DNA of 64,000 bases, from NCBI GenBank assembly GCA_963691655.1, contig OY829329.1:67720822-67784821 (forward strand). The letters are read 5' to 3'. Position numbers and translations under genes: made by a program. The notes below the pieces were generated by a model that was given only the letters and a program-made list of their open reading frames with translations, made no database searches and was not told where the DNA came from. This document shows, in pieces, positions 25,660-37,385 of this stretch. How positions within the stretch are numbered: position 1 is the first letter of the stretch; each line of letters begins with the position of its first letter. The stretch comes from Toxonevra muliebris (taxonomy: Eukaryota > Arthropoda > Insecta > Diptera > Pallopteridae).

Positions 25660-26950
25660 TTGGGAGTATGAATGTATAAACTCGTAATTGTGACTAACTT
25701 CATATCTATCATACGCGCCATTTTTTTGACATTGACAGCTATTCTGTCTCAAAGAGCGCCAAAAATACTATAAGAATTGATCTGTCAAATAATTTTCATA
25801 ATTTTACAAAAGTGTTTTACTATAGCTGAAAATGTCGAATTTCGTGCCAACAAAACAACATTTGCGGGAAGTTTTAATTTGCTTCTTCCATTTAAAGAAA
25901 AACGCAACTGAAGCACATCGTTTACTCACTGAAGCTTATCCTGACTGTGCTATAGACGTTAGAATGTGTCAGGAGGTATGTGGTATGCCCGTTTCAAAAG
26001 TGGTGATTTTGATGTTGAAGACAGGGAACGTTCAGGCGGCCCGAAAAAGTTCGAAGATGAAGAATTGAAGGCATTACTCGAAGAAGATTCATGTCAAACG
26101 CAACAAGAACTTGCAGAATCTTTAGGAGTTGATCAATCAACCATTTCTAAACGATTAAAAGCATTGGGAATGATTCAAAAGCAAGGAAATTGGGTGCCGT
26201 ACGAATTGAAGCCGAGAGGCGTCGAACGACGATTTTTCACCTGTGAACTGCTGATTGAACGACAGAAAAGAATGGGTTTTCTGCATCGTATTGTGACTGG
26301 CGATGAAAAGTGGATAGGTTACGATAACCCAAAGCATAAAAAATCATGGGGACCGCCCGGATATGCATCAACATCAACGGCAAAGCCAAACATCCAGGGA
26401 ACCAAGCTCATGCTGTGTATTTGGTGGGATATGAAAGGTGTCGTGTATTATGAGCTGGTGAAACCAAATGAAACGATCACTGGCGACTGCTACCGACTAC
26501 AATTGATGCGTTTGCGCCGAGCATTAAAGGATAAGAGGCCAGAATATGAGAATAGACACGACGAAGTTATTCTTCAGCACGACAATGCTCGGCCGCATGT
26601 TGTAAGGCAAGTAAAAACTGACTTGGAAACGCTGAAATGGGAAGTGCTACCCCACCCGCCGTATTCTCCAGACAATGCTCCTTCTGATTACCACTTGTTC
26701 CGATCGATGACACATGGCCTGGCTGAACAGCACTTCCGTTCTTTCGAAGAACTAAAAAAATGGGTCGATTCGTGGATAGCCTCAAAAGATGAGGAGTTCT
26801 TTCGACGCGGAATCCGTATGCTACCAGAAAGATGGGAAGAGGTTGTGGCTAACGATGGACAATACTTTAAAGAATAAAATTATAATCACTTTTTCACAAT
26901 AAATGTCCAAATTACGAAAAAAATACGAGTTTATACATTCATACTTCCAA
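25660..26950 (+). mobile_element. Mariner transposon copy 2 (plus, best preserved)
   Basis: TA dinucleotides flank the element (25658-25659, 26951-26952). The terminal inverted repeat starts TTGGGAGTATGAATGTATAA; the right-end version has one substitution (CTTCCAA for CTCCCAA). At 1291 bp it is the longest of the four copies and has typical mariner length, so it probably approximates the family's full size. It lies between imperfect inverted sequences near 25250 and 27020 (see findings). Confidence 0.95.
25832..26877 (+). pseudogene. Mariner transposase pseudogene with one frameshift (copy 2)
   Basis: The start is ATG at 25832 and the stop at 26875-26877. A 5-bp insertion near 25973-25980, just after the RMCQ codons, shifts the frame. 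The remaining 300 residues are open, and discounting the insertion the length would be 346 residues, normal for mariner. Visible motifs are the helix-turn-helix SLGVDQSTISKR, WVPYEL (the family linker is usually WVPHEL), TGDEKW with the first catalytic Asp, QHDNARPH with the second, and SPDNAPSDYHLF with the third. Second and third Asp are separated by 34 residues, the DD34D signature. Inactive as it stands. Confidence 0.93.
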
Positions 26951-26952
26951 TA

Positions 26953-29114
26953 AAATTTAGAAACTTCAATCTAGCAAAACTCTGCTAAGGTTTTACTACC
27001 ACCAACTAATACTTTCATATGAAATTTTTTGAAAATTGTTGCACAGTGTTTGTGCCTTATAATTTTAGCAACTTTTTCGTTTGAGTCTAGCTTCTACTGC
27101 AATGCTATAAAATTATATTTTTATGTTTATTACATTGGCAGAAGAAAAGGGTTTCTTACTTTTTTTTAAACATTTTTCTTTTCTTCTCTCTTTTTGTTAT
27201 TATTATTATTTATATTTTTTCTCAAATTACAAATGATGCCGTTTTGTTATGCTTTATACATGAAACTTTTTTTTTTTTAGTTTTTCTATTTTCCATTCAA
27301 CGAAATGGAGTAAAAGGGAAAGAGCCAAAGGAGAAAAGAATTTGTTTGTGGTAAATACTGGTATATAACTGAGAAGAATGTACCGGAAAAGTATTTAATT
27401 TAGCGCCAAGTTAGTAAAATACAGTAATGTAGTGTACTATATATAAATACAATAGTTTTTTAACACATGCACAAATAAGTAAGTAAGTGAAAGTGTGTGT
27501 TTTCATACATGTATTCATAAATTTCTGTATGAGTACTTGTTTGTAAAGTTGTGTAGAAAATATTCACATTTATTTATATTATGAAGTAAATGTCTTTTTG
27601 AGAGCAAAAAGTTTAAACTTACTACAAATGAAGAGTTTGTCTACTTTATAATGAAAACACTTTAACAATTTATTATTAAATTACAGTAAATAATAATTAT
27701 TAATGTACGTACTGTTTACAAACTTAAGAGCAAATAATGTTTATTTACTTGAAATTTTAAGGCTAAAATTAACTTGAAATTAAATTTGTTTATTTTGGTA
27801 AAATCAATCGAAATTGTTATAAAATAAGCATAAACTTTTTTTCCAAAGATTTTTTGTTTATGCAGCTTAATTAAATAAAGTTTGCGAAGCCTGAAAATTG
27901 TATGCACAACTAAAAAAAAAAAAACCTGAAAGGTTTTAAAAATATTCAAACTTTTGAAAATTTACTATGGAAGTTTAAATCTCAGAGTTAGCTGAGCTAA
28001 AGTTTATTAGTTCATCTAGATAAGTGTAGGTGTAATATTATATGCTTAAGTTTTTTGCTTTTCATATCTTCCTTTAAATTGCTACTCATAATTTAATTTC
28101 CTTTTTCCTCTATTCTTTATCATTTCAGGTAAGTTCTTCAAAAGATGTCAACACTTTCTCTCGTAGGCATACGAAGAAGCGAAGAAAAATGTTTTAAACT
28201 ATCAACATTTGCTACATTAGTTACAAAAAAAAAATAAGCAACGAAAAGAAAATGCTTTCAAAAAACCTAAGGGGGCGCAAAAAATTTTCGAGTAACTTTT
28301 CAACATACACACAAGTGGAAAATATGATAAGTACCTACACATTCATGCAACTTATGTGCCACTTCTTACAACTACTACGCGTGTATAGTACTTCAGTGTA
28401 TGAGTTTTAAGTCAAGGAAATTCAACTAACTCCTCTTTTTTACACACACACATGCAAACGGAGGAGCCAGGAGCAAAGAGACGAAATAGCGTGGGTATTA
28501 CATACTCATATTACATATACAGTGGGCAAAAGTGGAAAATTGAATTTTCGGCTATGATAAAGTAATGTCATTATAACATAAGAAGAAAAATTTGCACAGA
28601 AAGATATAGAATATTGCAAGTAATAGCAAACAGGAAAAAGAGAAAGAGACGAGTGCATACATAAACGTTACTATAGATAAAGAAAAACAGGGGCAGATCG
28701 TTAGCGTTTTTTATCACAGAGAGAATACAAACTATTATGCAGAAGGAATTGAAAGTGATAATTTATATTAGAAGTTTTCATTACTTATTAGCTTTTAAGT
28801 TTTGGAATGATGTTTTGAAAATCTTTTCTTCATTAATTTTTTTTTTTTTTGAGGTCAGCTCCTTGTGTACTTTATTTGACGCCACCCTTGAGCACAAAAT
28901 ATTAGTAGGTATAAAGTTCTTGTAGTTGCGAAGCAAAAAGTCAGAAAAAAACTGAATAAAAGTTTTTCATCTCAACCCTGAACTTTTTCCTTTTTTTTAC
29001 TTAATTTTTTTTTTTTGTAACATATGCATAAATATTTTACACTGGAAAAAATTATTGTAAAAAATATTAAATTTATATCATTTTGCAGAGCAAAAAAAAA
29101 TATGTGAAAGTACA
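26953..29114. other. AT-rich non-coding sequence
   Basis: No host gene recognised. Near 26975-27022 is sequence complementary to that around 25247-25290. Otherwise there are poly-A/T runs and scattered short open frames without similarity to anything I know. Confidence 0.5.
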
Positions 29115-29116
29115 TA

Positions 29117-30379
29117 TTGGGAGTATGAATGCATCGTATTTTTTTTCGTAATTTGGACATTTATTGTGAAAAAGTGATTATAAATTTATTCTTTAAAGAA
29201 TTGTCCATCATCGTTAGCCACAACCTTTTCCCATCTTTCTGGTAGCATACGGATTCCGCGTCGAAAGAACTCCTCATCTTTTGAGGCTATCCACGAATCG
29301 ACCCATTTTTTGAGTTCTTCGAAAGAACGGAAGTGCTGTTCAGCCAGGCCATGTGTCATCGATCGGAGCTATTGGTAATCAGAAGAAGCAATGTCTGGAG
29401 AATACGGCGGGTGGGGTAGCACTTCCCATTTCAGTGTTTCCAAGTATGTTTTTACTTGCCTTGCAACATGCGGCCGAGCATTGTCGTGCTGAAGAATAAC
29501 TTCGTCGTTTCTATTCTCATATTCTGGCCTCTTGTCCTTTAATGCTCGGCTCAAACGCATCAATTGTAGTCGGTAGCGGTCGCCAGTGATCGTTTCATTC
29601 GGTTTCAACAGCTCATAATACACGACACCTTTCATATCCCACCAAATACACAGAGTGAGCTTGGATCCATGGATGTTCGGCTTTGCCGTTGATGTTGATG
29701 CATGTCCGGGCGGTCCTCATGATTTTTTACGCTTTAGGTTATCGTCACATATCCACTTTTCATCGCCAGTCACAATACGATGCAGAAAACCCTTTCTTTT
29801 CTGTCGTTCAATCAGCAGTTCACATGTGAAAAATCGTCGTTCGACGTCTCTCGGCTTCAATTCGTACGGCACCCAATTTCCAATGCTTTTGAATCATTCC
29901 CAATGCTTTTAATCGTTTAGAAATGGTTGACTGATCAACTCCTAAAGATTCTGCAAGTTCTTGTTGCATTTGACATGAATCTTCTTCGAGTAATGCCTTC
30001 AATTCTTCATCTTCGAACTTTTTCGGGTCGCCTGAACGTTCCCTGTCTTCAACATCAAAATCACCACTTTTGAAACGGGCATACCACACCTGACACATTC
30101 TAACGTCTATAGCACAGTCAGGATAAGCTTTAGTGAGTAAACGATGTGCTTCAGTTGCGGTTTTCTTTAAATGGAAGAAGCAAATTAAAACTTCCCGCAA
30201 ATGTTGTTTTGTTGTCACGAAATTTAACATTTTCAGCTATAGTAAAACACTTTTGTAAAATTATGAAAATTATTTGACAGATCAATTCTTATAGAATAGC
30301 TGTCAATGTCAAAAAAAATGGCGCGTATGATAGATATGAAGTTAGTCACAATTACGAGTTTATACATTCATACTCCCAA
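29117..30379 (-). mobile_element. Mariner transposon copy 3 (minus, degraded)
   Basis: This is the same family as copies 1, 2 and 4, with TA at 29115-29116 and 30380-30381 and terminal repeat TTGGGAGTATGAATG. A small deletion has shortened the left terminal repeat (GAATGCATCGTATT). About 20 bp containing the GCGCCAAAAATACTA segment are missing from the 5' non-coding part near 30290. Confidence 0.95.
29195..30230 (-). pseudogene. Mariner transposase pseudogene (copy 3)
   Basis: It reads from a start at 30230 through the helix-turn-helix region (SLGVDQSTISKR). A single-base change in length just after GMIQK then shifts the frame, about 110 codons in. The central piece at 29369-29635 keeps the second catalytic Asp in QHDNARPH and the third-Asp region, then stops immediately after SSDYQ because of a nonsense codon. 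There are thus at least two independent disabling lesions. Confidence 0.92.
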
Positions 30380-30406
30380 TATTTGATATGTTTTTGCACA
30401 GAACTA

Positions 30407-31503
30407 CGGAGGGGCTAACAAAAGAGGTTTTATTTTCATCAATAACCAATTGATTAAAAAAGCCTAAAACCATTACAGAAAAAGTTCGCTTAGTTGGCTA
30501 TAAGGAAGAGGTTAAATACAATTTTAATTTCATAACTTTAATCTTCATAGTTTTTAAATTTTTTTTGCATAATTGTTTCACTTCGAAAAACAACCATCAA
30601 AATCGGTTTCTTTAGTTTTGCAACTTCTACATTAAAGGCATAAATTATCTCCTCATTATTTTTTATTTTTTGTAACAACCAGAAATAAAACCTAATCTCT
30701 AAGAACAAAATTAAGTTGTTCGGTTTTTCACCAATGTGAGCTGGGACATTATCATGATGCAAGTTTTAAAAAACTTGTGGTAAACAGATTTCAGTATATC
30801 ATTTAGCAGCTACAATTTTTTTCCATGGTGAAAATAAATTGACATCATTATTTTTGCCGCTAAATTCTGCTGCTTCGCTTTAATGGATAGATTAGCATTT
30901 TTTGAGCTCTATACCATCGACTATTGTTTCCTTTCTGGATCGTACTCAAATAATCAAGGTTCATCACCTGTTAAAATTTTCAAAATTTTGAATCTAATAT
31001 TAGGCACACTTCTCTTGTTAAGCATCATTAAAATATTTGCGTTGCAATCATGACATTCAAACCCAGTTCCACAGCAATCATTTCCTGGGTCAATTTTGGG
31101 TTTTCGTTCATTTTAGACTTTACCAAAGCTACACTTACGTCATCTGTTGAAGGTGGCCTTCATGTGATTCGTCCTCCGCAGAAAAATACCCGGTCTGGAA
31201 TCTCCGAAACAACTTCGAGACGATCACAAGCGATGGGCATTCTCTTCATATGCTATTTGACACTCATTAAATATATCCACAAGCTTGAGGTTACGTCGAA
31301 ATCCGTAAAGAATGGCAAACCGAATCTCTTGTGATGGCGGTGAAATTTCTACCGAATTTTACTAAATAGTTTTGCGTTTTCTAGTTTTCATTTTGAATGT
31401 TTGCAGAGAAACTTAAAACGAAATATTGCAATACTATGCCAAATCATCTGGCATTTTTCAATTTAGCAAAAAAAATTTTCAGCGAATTTTTGTTAGCCCC
31501 CCT
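30407..31503 (-). mobile_element. Older, decayed mariner-like element
   Basis: It has TA at 30405-30406 and 31504-31505 and an imperfect terminal inverted repeat, with GGGGCTAACAAAA inside both ends. The length, about 1.1 kb, fits mariner. On the minus strand, fragments resemble mariner catalytic motifs: TGDEP and EYDPE around 30930-30970, and HHDNVPAH starting at 30762. Stops and frame changes are frequent throughout. It is unlike the four TTGGGAG copies in ends and protein, so it is a different, older family. It begins only 27 bp from mariner copy 3. Confidence 0.75.
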
Positions 31504-31569
31504 TACATTGTTTTCCTACTCGAAATCAGTTGCTTATGAAATATATTGTATATTTTCACTATTAAATTT

Positions 31570-32120
31570 ATTGACTTGATTTTCTACGTTTTATATTTTT
31601 TCATGTACTTAAAACGTGCAAATTATATATAGAATATGTAAAATTAACCGTATAAAATTTTCCACTTAAATATTTTTCCACTCAAACTTTTAGAGTTTCT
31701 TATTTTATTTATAAAAACACATTTTCCCCTTTAAAAGAACATGTCTAAATTTCTCTTATAAAATGTGTACATTTTCTACATAAATTTCCTAACTTTTAAA
31801 TTTTAAATATTATCCCTCTCAAAATGTGGAACTTTGCTCTATTGAATGCAAAAATGTTTTATTTAAAGTGTTTTCTCATATAAATTGTGAATTTTTCTTA
31901 CATAAAATAGGTTAACTTCTCATATAAAATATGTAAATTTGACACATAAAATGTGTAAATTCTCCTTTTAAAGAGGTTTTCTACTTAAAATGCGCAATTT
32001 TCCACTGTAAATGTAAATACTACCTATTAAAAATGTTATTCCACATAAAGAGTGCAGCTTTCAGTTAGAAAATCAATAAATTCTCTTTTCATAAAATGTG
32101 TAAATTTCATATTTGGTTAA
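31570..32120. repeat. Cluster of AAATGTGTAAATT-like words
   Basis: Degenerate repeats of (T)AAAATGTGTAAATTT(C) with C/T-rich linkers (ACTTAAAAC, CCACATAAA, CTCATATAAAATATG) recur every 30-50 bp. The word also appears in the ~280-bp repeat at 14290-15960 and near 18181, so these may be related repeats. No coding content. Confidence 0.5.
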
Positions 32121-32329
32121 TTTTTTTTACACATCAATTTGGTATTACTATATCTCAAATATAAAATCGATTGTCTATATCCCACCGAGTATTTCATGAA
32201 GTTTTTGAATAAGTCCGAGTCAGTTTTGATTCCGTTGCGGGAAAAAGTCGGAAATTAGCTAGTTTTCTGATCATAAAAAACTGTTTTGCCGGGAGAAAAT
32301 TATACCTTACTAGCGACTCCACATGAAAA

Positions 32330-33290
32330 GTCTTTTCACCCAGAGAACCAATTACCTCGTTTGAAGAAAAACGGCTATCAAATTGTGGAAAAATGGGAAT
32401 GATTTGGCGCCATAGAAACGGTTTCTTCGTTTAGATATACAACATTTCTTTGAATTGAGGAAATATTTTTTCTATATTTTAAAGAAAAATTTCTTCGAAA
32501 GAAGGAAGTTTTCTTTAAATTAAAGAAATGTCTTCAATTTGTAGAAATTGCGTTTTTCAAATGAATAATATTTTATTTCAATATGAGAAATTGTATAAAA
32601 TTTAGGTAAAATTTTCCTCAGTTTGAGGAATAATTTTCCATAATTAAATTAAATTAAATCCTCAATTTATGGAATATTTTCTACAGTGTGGTTTTAATTA
32701 AAAGGCATAGATTTTTACTTGTATTCACTTATTTTATTTTTAATAAGTATTAAGGTTTACATTCATACGTTTTTTTTACATACACTACAGGCGTCATCGC
32801 CTTGAAATGATCAAAAGATCCTTATGGCCATAAAAAAATTGAAGTTTATTGAAATTCTTATCTTTTCAATATATTTTAATTTTTTTCACAATATATATAT
32901 ATTCTTTTTCACAAATTATATTAACAGCCACAAACACAACCGCTTCGCTTGAAATAGAGACGCCAACTAAAAAATTCAAAAGAAAAACAAAGCGTACGCG
33001 ATTGTCTGGTAAGGCCAAAAGAGTAAAGCTAGTTTTTTGTGTATACCAAAATTTTGTATGGAGAACATTTTTGGTATATTCGTCTCTTTCTTACATTTTC
33101 TATTCTATGCAACTAAATTTGTAAAAATGAAGAAATAACTTACTTCAAATTGAACACCATGGTTGCATAAAAGGAGCACATTTTTTCTTTATTTTGAGGA
33201 AAATTTACTTATACGAGAGAAATTTTCGTGGATTCAAATCGAGGAAACTTTTTCTTTGTATGGTATGGGTATTTTTCTGGGTGTTCTTGG
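32330..33290. repeat. Degenerate repeat region around the candidate basic exon
   Basis: TTGAGGAAA, CTCAATTT and GGAAAATTTT words recur on both strands (for example 32455, 32620, 32660 and 33195). CACCCAGAGAA near 32337 faces a complementary TTTTTCTGGGTG near 33270, suggesting an old inverted-repeat element or its relic. The exon-like segment at 32928-33008 lies in a non-repeated middle part. Confidence 0.4.
32928..33008 (+). CDS. Candidate 81-bp internal exon encoding a basic peptide
   Basis: An acceptor-like TTAACAG (32921-32927) and a donor-like GGTAAGG (GT at 33009) bound 81 bp that are richer in G, C and CpG than the flanks. In the open frame it reads ATNTTASLEIETPTKK followed by FKRKTKRTRLSG. 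Both ends are phase 1, so the exon is symmetric. Its last base G joins the first two bases of the exon at 56354 (GA) to make a Gly codon, keeping the frame. A cassette exon just ahead of the Ig domain is therefore possible. It could equally be a chance open stretch or a relic of another gene; no family is recognised. Confidence 0.3.
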
Positions 33291-35429
33291 CGTTTCTTTT
33301 TTTTTTTTTTTTTAGTAATTTTCGAATAATTTTTTCTATTTTTTTCGAATAATTTTTTGATTTTTGTTTTGGATTTTTTCTTAGTAATTTTCTAGTGATT
33401 TTAAAGTATTTTTTCGGGTTTTTTTTTTTAGTAATATTAAAGTAATTTTTTCTTTTTTTTCGACCAGAAATTGTTTCCAGTGTATCTCTGTATATGGGAG
33501 TACACAAGTATGAATGCACATATGAAAGTGTATGAAAATCTTTGTAAATTTGTATGAGTTTTGTAACATGAAAACATTTTTGGCCTTTTTTGTTTACAAG
33601 TTAAACGTCATTTGTATTTAGAAATATTCCAAAAAAAAAAAAAAAAAAAGCTAAAAAACCAAAATGTTTTTGTTTATGTTTCGTTAGAAATAAAGAAGGA
33701 GAAAATTAAAAATAAACATAAAACACATAGTGTTAGTAACCAGGAGGTTGCTTTGAAAAAGCCTGTTTTTTGTGGATTTTGGTTTTGATATTCTCTGAGT
33801 GGTGGTGTAAAATTCAACAAGTTAGTTGCCCAATAATTTTTATGAGCAAGGCTAAATTGTGAGTTTTTGCTGCAATAATGAATAACGAAAACACATACAC
33901 AGTTGCCATAATTCCCTTGAAAACTAAATATGAAGTTTGCAGTTGTGTAACTTTTTCTTTACATTTACAAGATTCAGAAAGGTTTTCAACCCAACATTTG
34001 TGTTCCTCTTGCAACTACATATTTCCCAGCTTAGTTTTGGTTTGGGTATTGTTTGTTTGATTTTAGTCAACAAAAATTTCATATATTGTACTTGCTGTTG
34101 CACTTGTTGTTGCTGAAATTGTACAAAGCTTTCAGGAACAACAAAAAGAAAAAAAAAATACGGCCAACAAATCAAACTAAATTCTAACACTGAATACTTG
34201 CCTGTTTGCTGCAACAAATGCAACTGCATTCATATTCACTTGTGTACCGATAAGTTTTGTTCCCCCCCCCCCCCCCCCCTCATGTTTACCTATATGCTCT
34301 CACTCACTCTTTCTTGCTTGCTTTCTTTGAAACTAGTATGTGTAACTTACCAATGCAGAGAATTTCAAACAGAAAACTGAGTTTCCTGTAGTTTCTGGCA
34401 AAGCAATTTCCGTTGCGTGGTTTTTTAGCTTATGCCAAACTACCAAATAAACCAAACCAAACCATACACAAACACTATGATGGACACTTACGTAAGAAGA
34501 GTTAAGTTTCAGATAACTTTACATTTAGGTTTTATTCTTTTCTTTCTTTTTTTTCGTTCTTTCTATTCACTTTTTCAATATCCTTTAGTCAATTGAGTAC
34601 TACTATACATAAATGTGTTTATATTGTAGTACGTACGTAGGTAGCTGCTCTTAGCATAAAAGTTTTTCATATTTACTTAGCTTGAAGTGAAGAAGAAATC
34701 CGATTTTAGTTTATCTGTTTAAATGTTACCAAGTTAGGCTTTTATTTTTCATTTTTTTTTTTTCCTTATATCTTCAATTTCTTTTGAAGATATTTTTGCT
34801 TTAAATTTTTTAGATTTATTTTTGTGGTTTTGTTTTTCTGATATTTCTGCTGCTTCTGCAATTTTAATTTTAATATCATACAGAAATCGGTCTTTTCTTC
34901 TTGGGGTTTACAACATTAATTTATGCCAAAAAAACCAAAAAAACCTCAAACTATCTGTCATCAAATATGAATTTTCAGTCTTTCTTATTTCCTGATCGTA
35001 AATGTTTCTGTGTGGGCATTAATTTTATGCAATTTTTGTTTGCATCTGTGATTTTTGTATTACTATTGTATGTAAATTTATATATTTATGGGGCACACCT
35101 TCAGTTATAAAGTGAATTTAAACAAACCAGAAAAATGAATCATAATTTACCAAAATAACAAAAAAAAAAAAAAAATGGTTTCATTAGGAGGCTCAATTCT
35201 AATTTTCTGTCGCTGCAGTATCAAGTTATTTAACGTAAATTAAATTAGATAAAGTAAAGCATACAAAACAATCCTCTTAAGATGTTAGAACCAGAGCATG
35301 AAACTCTCGAACTTTTATTAAAAAATCTTCAAAATAAGAGTTTTTATAAACTTTTATTTCTTAAGAGTTCAAAGTGATGATCAGAAGTAAGAGTTTTGAA
35401 ATAACTTCTTTTTCCAACTTTTAATTTAA
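33291..35429. other. AT-rich non-coding sequence, with an 18-bp poly-C run
   Basis: It contains T-rich degenerate repeats with TTTTTCGAATAATTTTTT at 33300-33460, an unusual run of 18 C at 34262-34279, and CAA/CTTGTTGTTG triplets near 34090. No gene is recognised. Confidence 0.5.
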
Positions 35430-36690
35430 ACTCTTATTCAATAACTATTATTTTAAAAATCAAAAAAAAAAAGTAAAATTTTAAATTTTAAAGACTTTTA
35501 TTTTTTAAAATTATTTTTAAGTCTTTCCAGATTTTTATTTTTAAAAGTCTTTGAAGGATATACTTTTTATTTTCTTATCTCTACTACCTTTTTGTACTAC
35601 TTTTTTCTACTACTAATTTTTAATACTTTTTTCGACTACTATTTTCTACTATTATTTTTACTACTACTTTCTATTACTATTTTCTTGTGATCTTTTACTA
35701 ATTTTAATTCGTTTTTGTAATTTTTTCTAACTTTTAATTTAAACTCTTATTCAATAACTTTTATTTTGAAAATCAAAAAAAAAAAATTTTTTAAATTTTA
35801 AAGACTTTTATTTTTTAAAATTATTTTTAAGTCTTTCCAGATTTTTATTTTTAAAAGTCTTTGAAGGATATACTTTTTATTTTCTTATCTCTACTACTTT
35901 TTTCTACTACTATTTTCTACTACTTTTTTCTACTACTATTTTTTACTAATTTTTTCGACTACTATTTTCTACTATTATTTTCTACTACTATTTTCTTATG
36001 GTCTTTTACTAATTTTAAATCGTTTTTGCAATTTTACATTTTTAGAATGCAGAATGTAGTAAGAAAAGAAAATTGGTTAGAAAACTAGTAGAAAAGTAGT
36101 AAAAAATGTGAGTATGAAAATTATTACAAAATAATAGTAGTAAAAGTAGTTAAAGTAGGTAGTCAAAAATTAGAAGTAGAGATAATAGTGATAGAAAACG
36201 TAGTATTTCTACTAGGAAATAGTGATAAAAGGTAATAGTAGAATATATCAAGAAATATGTGGTAGGACTCCAAAGACTTAAAAATAGAAGTTCTCAAAAA
36301 CTTTTTTTTTTTTAAATTATTTTTAAAAGTCTCCGAAGGCTTTAAGTTTTCGTTTATTATTTCTACTACCATATTCTACTATTTTTTTCTACTACTATTT
36401 TCTATCACTATTTTAAATTTTACTACATTCCTGTGATCTTTCAATAACTTCAAGTTGTTTTAGTAATTTACAAATTTTAGAGAGGGTAGTAGAAAGTAGT
36501 ACGAAAAGTAGTTAGAGAAGTATTCGCATAAAAAATATTATAAAATAGTAGTAGTAAAAGGAGTTGAAAAAGTAGCAAAAAATTAGTTAAAAAATAGTAG
36601 TAGAAAACATAGTACGAAATAATAGAAAAAGTACTAAAAAATAATAAGAAAAGGTATTAGTAGAAAATTGTAAAAAAAAAATGTATTAGG
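35430..36690. repeat. CTACT/AGTAG blocks in inverted orientation, with a 313-bp-spaced duplication
   Basis: A ~170-bp segment (CTCTTATTCAATAAC, AAAATTATTTTTAAGTC, GAAGGATATAC) at 35431 recurs at 35744. Each copy runs into CTACTATTTT-type repeats. From about 36060 the complementary AGTAGTAAAA-type repeats appear, then CTACT again at 36360-36430 and AGTAG again at 36485-36680. The blocks could therefore fold into long hairpins. The Phe/Leu-rich open frame at 35861-36088 is repeat-derived. Confidence 0.75.
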
Positions 36691-36694
36691 GCTC

Positions 36695-36875
36695 TAAAGA
36701 CTTTTAAAAACAAAAGTTTCTCAAGACTTTTAAAAATAAAAGTTTCCAAAAACTTTTAAAAATAAAAGTTTCTCAAGACTTTTAAAAATAAAAGTTTCCA
36801 AAAACTTTTAAAAATAAAAGTTTCTCAAGACTTTTAAAAATAAAAGTTTCTCAAGACTTTTAAAAGTAAGAGTTT
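36695..36875. repeat. 26-bp minisatellite with hairpin-forming unit
   Basis: Around seven head-to-tail units of about 26 bp, of the form ACTTTTAAAAATAAAAG followed by TTTCTCAAG or TTTCCAAAA. Each unit contains CTTTTA and its complement TAAAAG separated by AAAA, so every repeat can form a small stem. Related AGTCTTT...AAAAGTCTTT words occur in the upstream duplication. Confidence 0.85.
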
Positions 36876-37107
36876 TGAAGAACTCTTAAATGTTAAGTTC
36901 TTTTAATAAAAATAAAGGAAACTCTTAACTTTTACTTTTAGAGTTATAAGTCTCCTTTTTAATTTTATTTTTTTAATTAAAAGTTGAAACTAATTTTAAA
37001 TTCTACTTTTTAATTAAAAAGTTTTTAGTCTGACTTAACTTAAAAAAAAAAAGGATTTATTTTTAGTCTCTAGTTAGGGCTTCAGACTATTCACCCTAGA
37101 TTTAGAC

Positions 37108-37385
37108 GACCTCTATAGTCTAGTGGGTAGTGCCTTATATTTTCACCAGGGAGGTAGCGGAGTCGATTCCCGCCTTGGTCTGGAGATTAATTCTCATAAC
37201 CTTTTTATATTCCTATCAATATGAAGTGGAAGAGAATTATAAGAAAGTGCACCTCCTGGTAGGCAATGTCAAAACCACCAAGTGATTACAAAATGCCGCT
37301 CCGCTATTCGGAATCGGTGTTAAACTGTTCAGTTGGGTTAACGATGTGGTATCACAATGAGCCGTTCTGGTTTGAACAAATTTTT
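37108..37385 (+). mobile_element. tRNA-Glu-like SINE
   Basis: Positions 37108-37180 look like a tRNA. The 5' GACC can pair with 3' GGTC, TAGTCTAGTGG at 37116-37126 matches the RNA polymerase III A box, and GAGTCGATTCC at 37160-37170 is close to the B box. TTTTCACC between them resembles the tRNA-Glu (UUC) anticodon loop. A unique ~200-bp body follows and ends with GTGGTATCACAATGAGCC, a tail recurring near 61850. The body's presence and the weak anticodon stem favour a SINE over a working tRNA gene. Confidence 0.75.

Noticed and set aside
37108..37180. Functional tRNA-Glu gene
   Set aside because: The anticodon stem does not pair, the B box deviates, and the sequence continues into a SINE-like body, so a SINE explains it better.
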